Shown here one piece after another: positions 25,379 through 37,800 of a DNA stretch of 64,000 nt. Every line of letters begins with the position of its first letter. Positions within the stretch are counted from its first letter, which is position 1. The notes below the pieces were generated by a model that searched no databases, had not been told where the DNA came from, and saw only the letters and a program-made list of their open reading frames with translations. A program made the position numbers and the translations under genes. This DNA comes from UBA6898 sp964463135 (GTDB taxonomy: Bacteria; Nitrospirota; Thermodesulfovibrionia; Thermodesulfovibrionales; UBA6898), in contig CAYXBA010000002.1 of NCBI GenBank assembly GCA_964463135.1, forward strand, positions 62,001-126,000, in the 5' to 3' direction.

Positions 25379-25631
25379 AAGTTTGATAAGTATAGCAAAA
25401 AGTGAACAAAAATTCATTAAAATTGGCTTATTGTGTCAAACCATCTGAATCTTTGATTAAAATTTACGGAGATGAGCAATCACTGTCAACAACACGGTCC
25501 AAATGTGAAAATATGGCTGCTTCAAATTAATCAAATTAATCCTTGACAGCCTCATAAACAGACTGATATATTTTGCAGGCTGACTGAGTTCCATATATAC
25601 ATAGACGCTGACTTGACTTGTGGAGGGGCAA

Positions 25632-25769
25632 GTGAAACGGGGTTATCGGGGCTGCGTACAACTATCTGGTTTTCTATTGTCTGCCGCATGTTTCATCCTC
25701 CTCATTATTCCTTTTTCAGCAGAAGCCTTTGAACCTGATCTTGTAAATGAGCTAGCCATTATTATGTAA
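25632..25769 (+). CDS. Small ORF encoding a signal-peptide-like peptide (45 aa)
   Basis: GTG start with GGAGGGG about 5 nt upstream. The product has a basic N-terminus (MKRGYRGC), a hydrophobic stretch (GFLLSAACFILLIIPFS) and an AEA cleavage-like site, then only 13 residues (FEPDLVNELAIIM). It could be a leader peptide, a tiny membrane protein, or the 5' remnant of a lost secreted-protein gene. Confidence 0.4.
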   Translation: MKRGYRGCVQLSGFLLSAACFILLIIPFSAEAFEPDLVNELAIIM

Positions 25770-25801
25770 CAGCAAGACAGGATTCAATATATTGCGACTG
25801 T

Positions 25802-25853
25802 AATGCTCCGTAAGACTGCTTAAACGAGGGAAGGTCGAGCATTGAGCTGACCT
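25802..25853 (+). promoter_or_regulatory. Structured leader with alternative hairpins
   Basis: AATGCTC (25802-25808) pairs with GAGCATT (25837-25843). AGGTC-AGC (25832-25840, with a bulge) pairs with GCTGACCT (25846-25853). The two pairings share bases and exclude each other. They lie 40 nt before the giant gene's ATG. No known riboswitch class is recognised. Confidence 0.3.
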
Positions 25854-25892
25854 GCAAGATGCAATAGAATTGTGAGGGGACAGGGGACAATT

Positions 25893-28800
25893 ATGGAGGG
25901 GAAAAAACAGCTGTTTGGCGTGCTTATGGCGCTCATTCTGCTTCTGGCTTTGCCATCTTTATCTTCAGCTTCAGAGTTTGCAGCCCAAACTGTCGGCGAT
26001 TATGGCAATGTTACGGTCATGGAAGTCTCCGGCAACTACGACGCCAATAATCCGGACGGCTCGATCAATGCCGATCCGAGGCAGCAGATCGCAAAGGAAT
26101 TCTACCGCCTTCATAAGGACGAATACGACTTTCTCGTCATCTTTTCCAATTTCGACGTTAAGATGCCGGAGGCGGATGCAAGAGCCTTTTATCTCCATGT
26201 AAAAAACGATACACGCGGCATAGGCCAGCAGCTATTCGACAATTCAGCACTTTTCGGCAGCAACGGAAAACTGCAAGGCACCATAGACATGGGCAATATC
26301 TCTGCGCTGACCACAGATCCGCTTGATCCGAACTTCGAGACCCCACTCGATATCCTGAGTCATGAATTAATGCACCGGTGGGGTGCATATGTGAAGTTCA
26401 TGACAGCACAGGGTATGGTCAGTAATGCCCTTCTGGGTAAAGACCTGAGCCACTGGAGCTTTCTCCTCAACTCATACGCCTCTCTTCTCTACGGCAACCA
26501 ATGGCAGGACAACGGCAACAATACATTTACCTCAGTGGCCGACAGGAATTACTACAGCCCCCTTGATCTGTATCTCATGGGCTTTGTTGACAAGACGCAG
26601 GTACCACCCATGCTCCTGATTGACAACCCTGACATTGACCCAAAGCAGATGCCTGAGACAGGTATCACGATCACGGGAACTCCCACATACGTAACCATTG
26701 ACGATATCATTGCGGCTGAAGGCGAAAGAATACCGGGTCCGGCAGAATCACAGAAATCTTTTAAGACTGCCTTTATCTTTATAACGGCTCCCGGCACATT
26801 CATTGGCGACGAACTTTTTGGCATCGAGAATGTAAGAAACGGCTGGATCACGCGCTATTCAGTGCTGAGTGACGGCAAGGGTATCATGGATGTTGCAGTG
26901 CTGCCGCAGGAAGATATTCCGACCAAGCCAGGCACGACGCCTCCACCAGTCACCCCAAGGCCACTTCTTCCGAATATGGAGGATGGCGTTACATGGCTGA
27001 TGAATAACCAGATGACTGAAGGCAACTGGCTTGATACTGCCGAGACAACAGTGAGGGATACTGCCGAGGCTGCATATTGCTTACGGAATTTCGGCTCAGC
27101 GCAACAAAACTATAACCTGGGGCTTCAATGGCTGAATGGAACTGTTCCTGATAATACGGATTATCTCGCAAGGAAGATCGAGGTTATAGCGCAGGCCGGC
27201 CAGGACGTAACTCCGCTCTTACAGACGCTGATATTACAACAGAACCCTGATGGGGGATGGGGGAGCAACAAGGAATATTTGAGTAGCGCTGTTGATACCG
27301 CGCTTGTTCTAAAGGCTTTTTCAACAGCCGGGTATAACGACCAGAGCGTTATAGGACAGGGCATTGCCTACCTAAAAGCAAAACAGAACCCTGATCATGC
27401 TTGGGGAGCTGATAAGGTGAGTGATATCCGATCTACGGCGAGAGTAATTTCAGCGCTGAATGCCCATAAGGTCTCCTATCAGACCGGTGATAACATCGCC
27501 CAGGCAGTAGCATGGCTTGCCGGAAAACAGAATCCGGACGGAGGGTTCGGCAATAGTCCCAGCACAATCTATGATACTGCCCTGACGCTCTTAATGCTTG
27601 GAGCGGTCGATATATCAGGGGATGTCATGGGCAGGGCGTTGCAGTATATTCTCGCATCGCAGTCAGGGGATGGGAGCTGGAACGAGAGCCCATACCAGAC
27701 TGCCCTTGCAATAGAGGCTGTATGGATGTCAACAGTAGCGCCAGATCTTTCGATAAAAAATACGGATATCATGTTCATCCCTACTGCTCTATCGAGCCTT
27801 CCCTCAAATATTGTCATAAACGCAGTGATATGGAACACCGGCAGGACAGCTGTGCCGGCTGGTAAGGTAGCTCTATATGAGGACGTAATTGCAGAGACCC
27901 ATAAGATAGGTGAGCAGGCAGTTGCCTTTCCCGGCCAATCGTCAGTAACGCTAACTTTTCATGCTGTTGCAAAGGATGGCAATGAGCATAGGTTTTACGT
28001 GGTTGTTGACCCGGACAACCTCGTAACAGAAGCGAATGAAGAGAATAATGTTGCGTTCCAATCACTCCATCCTCAGGAGACCTATGATTTTGAGGTTTTC
28101 TCATCAGATTTTTATCTATCTGCCGATCCGGTCGACATATTCAAAGACCTGAAAATTACATCGAAGATAACGAATAAAGGAACGATGAATGCGTATGCCG
28201 TGCAGATCAGATATTTCATTGACGAGGCAGGGGCTCCCTTTGAGATAGGTATGTCAACGGTGAATATCCCTGCAGGCGCGACTATTACGAATGAGATTAT
28301 CTGGAAAACCAATAAGGCTGGCATCGCTCTTCCTCTGACCGTCTTTGCTGACCCGTTCAATAGGTTTGCGGAAATTTCGGAAGATAACAATAAGGCCTCT
28401 ATAGGTCTGACCGTTAACGGTTCGACTGAAGCAAACCTCACAATATCGTATAAGGATATGGTGACCACGCCAAATCCTGCGAAAGAAAAAGGAAATGCCA
28501 ACATCTCTGTTCTCGTCAGGAATGAGGGATTTGCCTCTGTCGAGAATGTCCAGGTATATCTCTATAAGGGGGTGCCGGATGTAGACGGCGTATTGCTTGG
28601 GACCCGTATAGTTCCTTCTCTCAATCCAGGTGCAAGCAGCAAAGTTGTCTTTGACTGGCCAGATATCCCGGATGCGGGTGAGAGGATAATCTATGCCAGG
28701 GTTGATCCTTCCAACCAGATAACAGAGATCAGGAAGGATGACAATGACGCTTTTGTCGTGCTTGATATTCTCAGTCTGCCCGATCTGGCAGTCTCAACTA

Positions 28801-31800
28801 ATTCGATAGTATTCCATCCTGCTGCACCGAAGGAGGGCGATACCGTTTTTATCGACGTTACTGTCAAGAACCTTGGAAGGCAAAGTGCATCCAATGTTCT
28901 TTTGAAGGCAGTTGACGGCAATACGGTCATCGGCACGAGGACCATACTGCTTATTGCGGGTAATTCCCAGGAGACTCTCTCATTCTCTTACGATGCAACC
29001 GGGAAAGAGGGCCCCCATCAGATAACGGTCATTGTTGATCCTGATAATCTGATCGCTGAGCAGAGTGACGAAAACAATAGCGCGAGCAGGCCCTTTGGCG
29101 TGCAGAATGTTGACCTCTGGCTGACCGAGCCTTACATTTCTCCAAATAGTGACGGGATTAAAGACAACACGCAGCTCTTTTTCAGGCTGGCTGCGTTGCA
29201 GACGGTAAAAGTGATTGTAACCAACGCAAAAGGCGAAGCAGTAAGGACCTTCAATGGAGCAGAATTTGCAAATGTGGATGCGGGGAATATTGCATGGGAC
29301 GGGCGTAACGACAACGGCATGATCGTTGCAGATGGCCAATACCTGATTAAGGTGCTTGAAGCGAATAATGGCGTCCTTGGAAGCCTTCTCGTGGTCCTGG
29401 ATAACAACCGTTCTCCGTTGACTGAGGCATTGGATACAAAATACCTACTAAACAATAATCTTACCTGCATGCTGCCGGATATTAATTACAATAATGGCGC
29501 GTGGCAATGGTTTCCGAATGAGAGCGGTATCGTATTCTCTACGTACTATTCAAATGCGAACACGCCTGAATATCCGAGCGGTATTTATACCATAGCACCG
29601 GATGGCCAGGACATTTTGAGACTTGTTCCTCCAGACTGGACTGATAGCGGTCCTGATTTCTATTACTTAAATTATCAGGCATATCCTTCGCCTAACGGGG
29701 AAAAGATAGCCTTTACCTTTTGGAAGTATGACAATCAGTCGAACCGCAGCACAATCGAACTCTGGATGGTTGATCCTGATGGAAAACATCTGACATCTAT
29801 TGCATCTATGAACTATAACTACAATGACAGGTTTTACAGTGTCAAGTGGTCACCTGACAGCAACTATATGTCATATGTGGCGTTATCTGGTGGCAATTTC
29901 GATCTCTGGATTACAAACGCCGCTACACTGGAAAAGAACATGATCAACTCCAATGTCTGGAGTTACGATGAGAGAGAAATGGACTGGTCGCCTGATAGCA
30001 CGAAGATAGCTTATCAGGCAGGTTATTACAACCAACAAAACAATAATTATGATTATAACCTAATGGTCTCTGACCCGTTGGGAAACAAGAAAGTCATATC
30101 TGATCAGTTCGGCGGCACCTTGCAGTGGCTCGATAATGAAATAATAATATCAGGGCGTCTATACAATTATAACGGAGAAATTTGGCTTGTTGATACAGGC
30201 GAAAATGGTGATCACAGATTGATAAGCGCTTCCTATGAAAACTTGACGATCTCTCCTGCCGGGCGTTCATTTGCATTTACGACTCGCGTTAATGACACCA
30301 TGGTAATGCATATTTCAGACAACCTTGGAAATACCGATGTCATTTATGAACCCGAAAGCAGTGGCCCATCTTTTGAGTATAGGCTTGGTAGCATTATCTG
30401 GACTGAAGACGGCAGCAAAATAGCATTTCTTGAGACCGAAAATAATAAATACGATACTTACTGCGAGGGGCCGCAATACAGCGGTATGCATCTGGTGATA
30501 TATGACTTTGAGACCAGGGAAAAGAAAGTTATAACCTTGCCGCTGAGCGTTCCACAATGTTACCCAATTAAGCTCGATGGTTGGCTCGCTGACGGACTGT
30601 CGATTATTTATGACAATGATGGTATCTTTGTCCTTAATTCAGATAGTGGCTCTTCTGTAAAGTTTTCTGAATATTCGGATGGAATAACCATATCTCCCCT
30701 GGAGCGTTATATTACCTATTTCAAGTCGGTTGAGTTATCGAGCGTATGCTACGGCAGAGGATGGACAGATCTCTGGTCTATGAGTTCGTTATTGAACCTC
30801 ACAGCAGATCTGAGGCCACTCAAGAACAAGTCGGCGGTTGTACTGAAGGGTATTGCCGCTGATCTGAATTTCGAAGGTTATCAGATTGAATATGCTGATA
30901 CGAAGAGTCCTGAGCAGTGGAACCTTGTTCAGCCGCCTTCAAATGTGCCTGTTATCAACGATCTGTTTGCAACATGGGTGCCGCCGTATGAGGGGACTTT
31001 CTATCTGAGACTTACGGTATGGGACAAGGCCGGCAATGCCGCAACAGACAGGAAAAGGGTATCATGGGGACTTTCATCAAGCATAACGAATCTCTATAAA
31101 TCAGCCGAGATCTTTTCGCCGAACGGAGATGGCGTAAAAGATACGCTTTCACTTAACTATACCGTATTGGAGCCTGTACACCTTGAGTTCAGTATCTATG
31201 ATGAGAATAACAGGCTCATCAGAACATTCCTTAAAGACCACGCTGCTCCGGGCGCTGACTATATTGTATGGGATGGAAGAGATGATAACGTCAAGGTCCT
31301 TCCTGACGGCAAATATACGATAAAGATCTTTGACTTTGAGTTTTTTGTGGAATTGGATAATACGCCTCCGGACGTAAATCTGGAATTGAGTTCGATAAAT
31401 CAGTATTTGGAAAGACCCGACATGGGACCCGGTATCATGCCTTTGGTCGTATTCATGAGAGGACATGCTTATGACAAGAATTTGAAAAAATGGAAAATCG
31501 AATATGGCGAAGGAAACAGTCCGGAGATATGGCATGAAGATAGTGTCGGAGCATTTCCGCTGTCAGAAAAGGACAAATATGGCAATTCCATCATTGATCC
31601 GGTAAAGGATATCGAAATACGACAGTACTTAAATGAAAACATATCAGCTCTTACCGCTAAACGGTTCAGGATAACGGTCGATGATTTTGCGGGAAACAGA
31701 CGCACGGTAATGTCGAATATGCTTGAGGAGCAAATGCTTCTCTATTTCCATTCATGGGGAAAGCCCAATACATCTGCTCATGAATATTTCAAGGTTTTCA

Positions 31801-34800
31801 AAGCGGAGGAATATCAAGCATTGGCCCTGCCGCAAGAACATATCCTGAATGGTATAGAGACGATTAAGTCGTCCCTGACTGATATTAATCTTCAATATTG
31901 GAGTGATTTCCAATGGCATGATGCAGTCCAGAAAAATTATTCTTCGGACGGTGTTATTGATCTTGCATGGGACAGGAATAAGGTATTGTCTGAAGTAGGT
32001 GCTGTAAGAATAAAGGCAGTTGACGAATCAGGACAATTACACTATTCAAATATCGTGATGACGAAATCATCGTTTTTTATTGATCGATGCGCTCCTCAGA
32101 CCAATGCTGCCAGGAATTATCTTTTTGAGAAATTGAGCCTGTTAAGGTTTCAGATACAGAGTGCTCAGGATATGCGATATGAACAGTGGACCGATTATGC
32201 CACATTCAATGCACCCGATGTGCCTACGGGATCATTCTCTCTTGCTCCATTACCTGACACTATGCCCGGCAAGGAATATCGCTTCAGGATGGTTGGCATC
32301 GGCGAGAGCGGCAGAGAATATATCGGCACAGAGGGTTCTTCAGCATGTGAACAATTGGAACCCCTTGAACTTAAACTGTCTGTAAAAAATTATACAGATG
32401 CTGATTGCGGAATGCTGTCTGATGGAAAGAGCGGTCTCATTGCAGGACTTTCAAAAAATAGCCTTACTCAGCCGATCACCCTGAGAACCCTGAGCTATTA
32501 TATACAAAGCAACGGCGGTCTTCAGCTTCTGCGTCAACTCGACCTGACAAAAGACCAGTGGGCCGGCGTCGTGCTAGAAACTTCAGCCATGTCAGAAGGC
32601 AGCTATCCGATAAGTGCTGTCCTGAATTATTTCGATACCAATGACTATAAAGATAAAGAGTTGTCAGCTGCGGACGCTCTTATCGTCGATCGGACCCTGC
32701 CTGAAGCCAGAATAACGTATCCGGATAAATCGCTGACCGTATGTCCTGTAAAGCGCTCAGATGAAAAGGGTGATTGGTTTGTCCTGCCTGTTGAAGGTGT
32801 TGCTCTGGACAACACTGCCGTAAATAGGTACGAACTATATTATGGTTATGGTGAGGAGCCTGCAGAGTGGGAACCAGCTCTTAAACGAATTATCAAAAAT
32901 AATACGGTGGAATTTGTCCCCATTACGGGTGGGTCTGTAAAAGGGAAACTTGAAGACTGGTATGTGGAAGGCATCTATGGAACAGTTTCCCTGAAACTGA
33001 AAGTGATCGATCGTGCGGGCAATGTTACCTGCTACACGACCAGTTTCACGGTCAAAGATGTCGTTGAGATCGACGGTCTCAGTCCTGATAAGTATCTGTT
33101 CTCCCCGAACGTTGATGGGCTATTTGATGAGGTAAATGTAAGTTATGAAATCAATGAATATGCCTCGGTTGATCTGAAAGTATATCCTCTTACTCGTAAT
33201 GGCGATAATTATCTGCTTGGACAGTCGCCTGTGTGGACCATTGCTTCAGAAATAGATCATATCGGCGGTGAGGGATACGCTTCCTGGGATGGCATGACCG
33301 ATGCAGGCATGGCCCCGGATGGGTATTACGGCATGACGGTCAATGCAACGGACGCCTGCGGCAATACGAGGACACGATGGACTCCGGTTGAGGTGGATAA
33401 TACGCCGCCAATCTCTGTAATCAGTTATCCGGGACCAGGGGACATTGTCGGCAATATTATCGAGGTCAGGGGCACAGTAGCTGACAGTCATTTCAGAAGC
33501 TATCTGCTTGAAGCGGCTCCTGTCGGCAGTACGACCGAATGGCGTCTCATTGCAGATAAAGTTACTCCGGTTATGAATGACATCCTCGGAACGTGGAATA
33601 CCTATGGGTTGAATGGACTCTGGACATTGCGCCTGACTTCCTCAGATACGGTGGATAATAAAACCGAGACATCCGTTGACATAGATCTCGGATCACGCAA
33701 AAACCTTATCAAGGACCTGAACGTCACGCCCAAGATCTTTTCTCCGAACAACGATGGAAAACTTGATTCGGCTGCCGTTAAATACGAAATCACGGCTGCA
33801 TGCGACATAACGATTGAATTTATCGATTCCGGAGGCGCAACAAGAAAATTATATACTGGTTCAGTGCCGTCGCCTGGCATTTATTCGTACTCTTGGGACG
33901 GAAAGGACAATGCAGGCGCTACAGTATCTGAAGGCGCATACACGGTTAAACTCACAGCAGCCCTTGCAGGCAACCCCTCCGTTAATCAGGCAGAAACAGC
34001 CACAGTTGTTGTTGATATAAAGACGCCGACGATCGATATCAAACAGCCTCAGAACAATTCCTTCATCAAGAGCTCTGTCACGGTACATGGAACAGTTACT
34101 GATAGTAACATTGCCGAATATTCGATCAGTTATGCGGGAGATACGGGAATAACGCTGCTTGATGCCGCAAACCAGAATAGGGAAAACTATGTATTTGGTG
34201 TAATAAGTGAGCTTCCCGAAGGCAAATACACGCTTAGTGCACAGTCAAAAGACCTCGGCGAAAATATCTCTGAAAGCGGCATCGTTTTTACCATAGACAG
34301 GACACCGCCCAAAGTCAGTTTGGATACACCAAAAACAGGTGAATACTACGGATCAGGTAAAAACAGAGTCAGTATCACGGGCAGCGTTGTCGAAAAGAAT
34401 ATTGAAGCGTACTCTCTTCAATACGGTGCCGGAGATAATCCTCTACTCTGGACAGACCTTTTGACCGCAACTGAGTTGCCAAATACTTCCCAGCTGTTCC
34501 TGTGGAACGTCGGCAAATCAGACGGCATTCCTGACGGACTTTATACCTTATCTCTATCGGCAAAAGATAAAGCAGGTCTGACCGGAGAGACAAGAACTAA
34601 GGTTACCATAGACAACACGCTGCCGGAGGTATTTTTAACATCTCCGGCAGAGGGTTCTTATGTGCGGGCCGTACATGACATAAAAGGCACTGCCTATGAT
34701 GCGAATCTCGACAGGTATACCCTTGAATTTTCTGAGGGCGATTGCGACACTGCATTCAAATGGGCGCCCTTGAAGCATGCTGCAGCCCCTGTCACGGATG

Positions 34801-37800
34801 GAGTGCTGAGCTCCTGGCAAGCTCTTCCTTATGATGGCAAGTATTGTTTGAGACTTGCCGCTGTTGATAAGCTCGGAAATTTATCCGAAGCAAAAGTAAA
34901 TGTAACGATCGATACTCATCCTCCTGCGCCTCCTGTTCTCTCAGGCAAAGCAGAAAACAGATCGGACATCAGGCTTATCTGGCCTCAGAATGCGGAGCCT
35001 GATATTGCGGGATATGATCTTTACCGGGACAGCCGCAAGATTAATGCTGCTCTTATTAAGGGTCCGAGTTATCTTGACCAAAACAGAGAGGAAGGGGTTT
35101 ACATCTATACCCTGAAGGCAATTGACCTTGCAGGGAATGAAAGCCTGCCCTCAAACGATGTGAAGATCAGGGTTGATCTGACGGGGCCTGATGTCAGGAT
35201 TCGCTTGCCTCTGAACAGCTCACGGGTAAGCGGACTTGTGGATATACAGGGCACGGCATACAGCACAGGCGACTTTAAACAGTACAAAGTTTATATTGGG
35301 CGGTCTTCTGCCTCGTCTGATTGGAACCTGATCAAAACATCCCCGCTGTCTGAACCCTATGGTCTGCTCGCCAAGTGGGACACAAACGGTCTTTCGGAAG
35401 GCCTGTATGCAATTAAGCTTGAGGCTGAAGACCTGTCCGGCAATAGTACCACATATCAGATAATCACTACGGTTGACAATACTCCGCCAATGACTCTGGT
35501 TCTTATCTCGGCAGTTCCTAACGGTTCGGATGTGACACTTACGTGGCAAGGCAATACAGATGAAGATCTTGCGGGATATCTGCTCTACAGGAATGACCAG
35601 CTTGTCAATGTCTCGGGAATCGTAATGGGAAATCTCAAACCCTATCTGATAAGCGGCACATCATATATTGATAACTCCCTGAATGATGGCAAAATCAGGT
35701 ATTACCTCTTTGCCATGGATCAGGCCGGCAACCTGAGCGGTCAATCGAATGCTGTTGAGGTGACCATCGATACACATGCGCCGCATGCAATTATTGTCGA
35801 TCCTGCCGATGGATCAAAATTCGATGCGAAGATTATTGTTAAAGCTGAATCACCTGATCTCGATATCGCAGAAATACATTTTCAATACAAGAAGGCTGAT
35901 GATGAGGCCTGGGCAAATCTCGGCACGCCCCTGACACGGCAGCCTTACATTACGTATCTCGATCCGATCGGACTTGGCCTTACAAAAGGTGATTACCATC
36001 TCAGAGCCGTTGCTGAGGATAGAGGAGGAAGAACGGATTCGGCACCGTCTTATGTAACCATTACATACAGTGATATTACTGCACCTTCTCAGGTTCAGCA
36101 CCTTAGGACATTGACCATTGGTTCTGACGTAACTCTTTCGTGGACGGCAAACAGCGAGGCGGATCTTGATGGTTATAACATCTACATAGCCGAAGAGGGG
36201 TCGAAAATAAAGATCAACAACGCGGTCATAAAAGAAAACAGTTATATCGACCCCAATCTCTCTGCGAGAATACACACGTACGAAGTAACAGCAATAGACA
36301 GATATGGTAATGAAGGCAAGCCTTCAAATTCAGTACCAGCGAGGGTATACGCGCCTGTCATCGAACAGCCTTATACACCACAGGAAAGGTCTTCGGTCAA
36401 TATCAGGGGCAACAATGCGGCTGCAGGCTCATCCGTGGAGATAGTTATCGATTCCGGTTCAGGCCCTGAAGCACAGGGAACTACTCTGGCCGATGCAGAT
36501 GGACGTTTCTCCTTGGACATCGCACTTAGATCAGGTGAAAATAAGATTACTGCTAAGGCTGTTGATAAAGAAGGAAATGTCAGTAGGCAGTCGGACCTGG
36601 TTGTAGTCGTGTTCAACGAACCTCCGGCTGCGCCGACCGGACTTCAGGCTGCTATAAATGGTTCTGATGTTACGCTGACATGGGATCCTAATACTGAAGC
36701 AGACCTTGCAGGATATAACCTGTACAGGAATGGGGAAAAGCTTAATCTTGCATCCATAGAAAACACCGGGGTCGCATCGGCATATTATTCTTATTATTCT
36801 CCCGCGCGAGCCATTGACTCAAATACGTCAACTTATTGGATGTCTGACCTCGCTTATTCTGACGAATGGTTAGAGCTAGACCTTGCAGCACCGGAATTGA
36901 TAAACCATCTGGAGATAAACTGGTTAAACGACGAATATTCTGCAAGGGATTATGAGATACAGTTCTGGTCCGGCTACTCCTGGATTACGCAGGAAAAAAT
37001 ATCCGAGAACACAACTTCTCTGAATATATTTGATGTTAAGCCCTCCTATAGAACTGAGAGGATAAGAATTCGTATTTCTGACACAAACAATCAGGACTAC
37101 CATCGCTATGTTGCGATTTCTGAAGTCAGAATCCTTAAGGACAAGCTTATTACCGTAAGCCCTTTCAATGATCCCGGCCTGATTCATGGCACGTATGCAT
37201 ACAAGATCACAGCCGTTGACAAATACGGGTTCGAGAGCCTGCCTTCGGATATTATTACTGCTGGGGTTGGTGACGTACTAGCACCGTCATCTCCGTCAGA
37301 CCTGATCGCTGCAGCCTCTGATAGCGATATCTTCCTTAATTGGACGCCAAACAGCGAGGCTGACCTTGCAGGGTACAACGTGTACAGAAATACTGCTCAG
37401 GGTTGGGCCAAACTCAATACATCCCTTATAGGGGAAGCTGCATTTACTGATGCATTGCTCAAAAATGGCGCTTATACCTATAGGGTCAGTGCCGTTGACC
37501 AGACCGGAAACGAGAGTCAGCCGTCAAATGAGTCAACAGCAACGATAAATATTCCTGACATGACTCCACCATCAAAGCCGGTAATATTCTTACCGACAGT
37601 GGCCGCTTTGCCTGTTCTTCTGGATAAGGACCATACAGATATATCAGGGTTTGCTGAACCAGATACAACTGTCGAGCTTTACAGAAATGGGGTCAGTGCC
37701 GGCATAACAAATGCGGCGGGAACGGACGCGATTACACAGCATGAAATGGAGCCTGATGCATATGTATATACATCGCCTGACGGCAAACAGATCTTTTACG

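Larger units (their letters stand above)
25418..25871. other. 454-nt intergenic region upstream of the giant gene
   Basis: AT-rich, without a long gene. It holds the divergent promoter space for scpB (TTGACA near 25437-25432 on the minus strand), one 45-codon ORF with a signal-peptide-like product (25632-25769), and inverted repeats at 25802-25853 just before the giant gene. Confidence 0.6.

Noticed and set aside
25801..25871. Known riboswitch class (c-di-GMP or cobalamin) before the giant gene
   Set aside because: Pairing is present but none of the conserved bases of these classes is seen.
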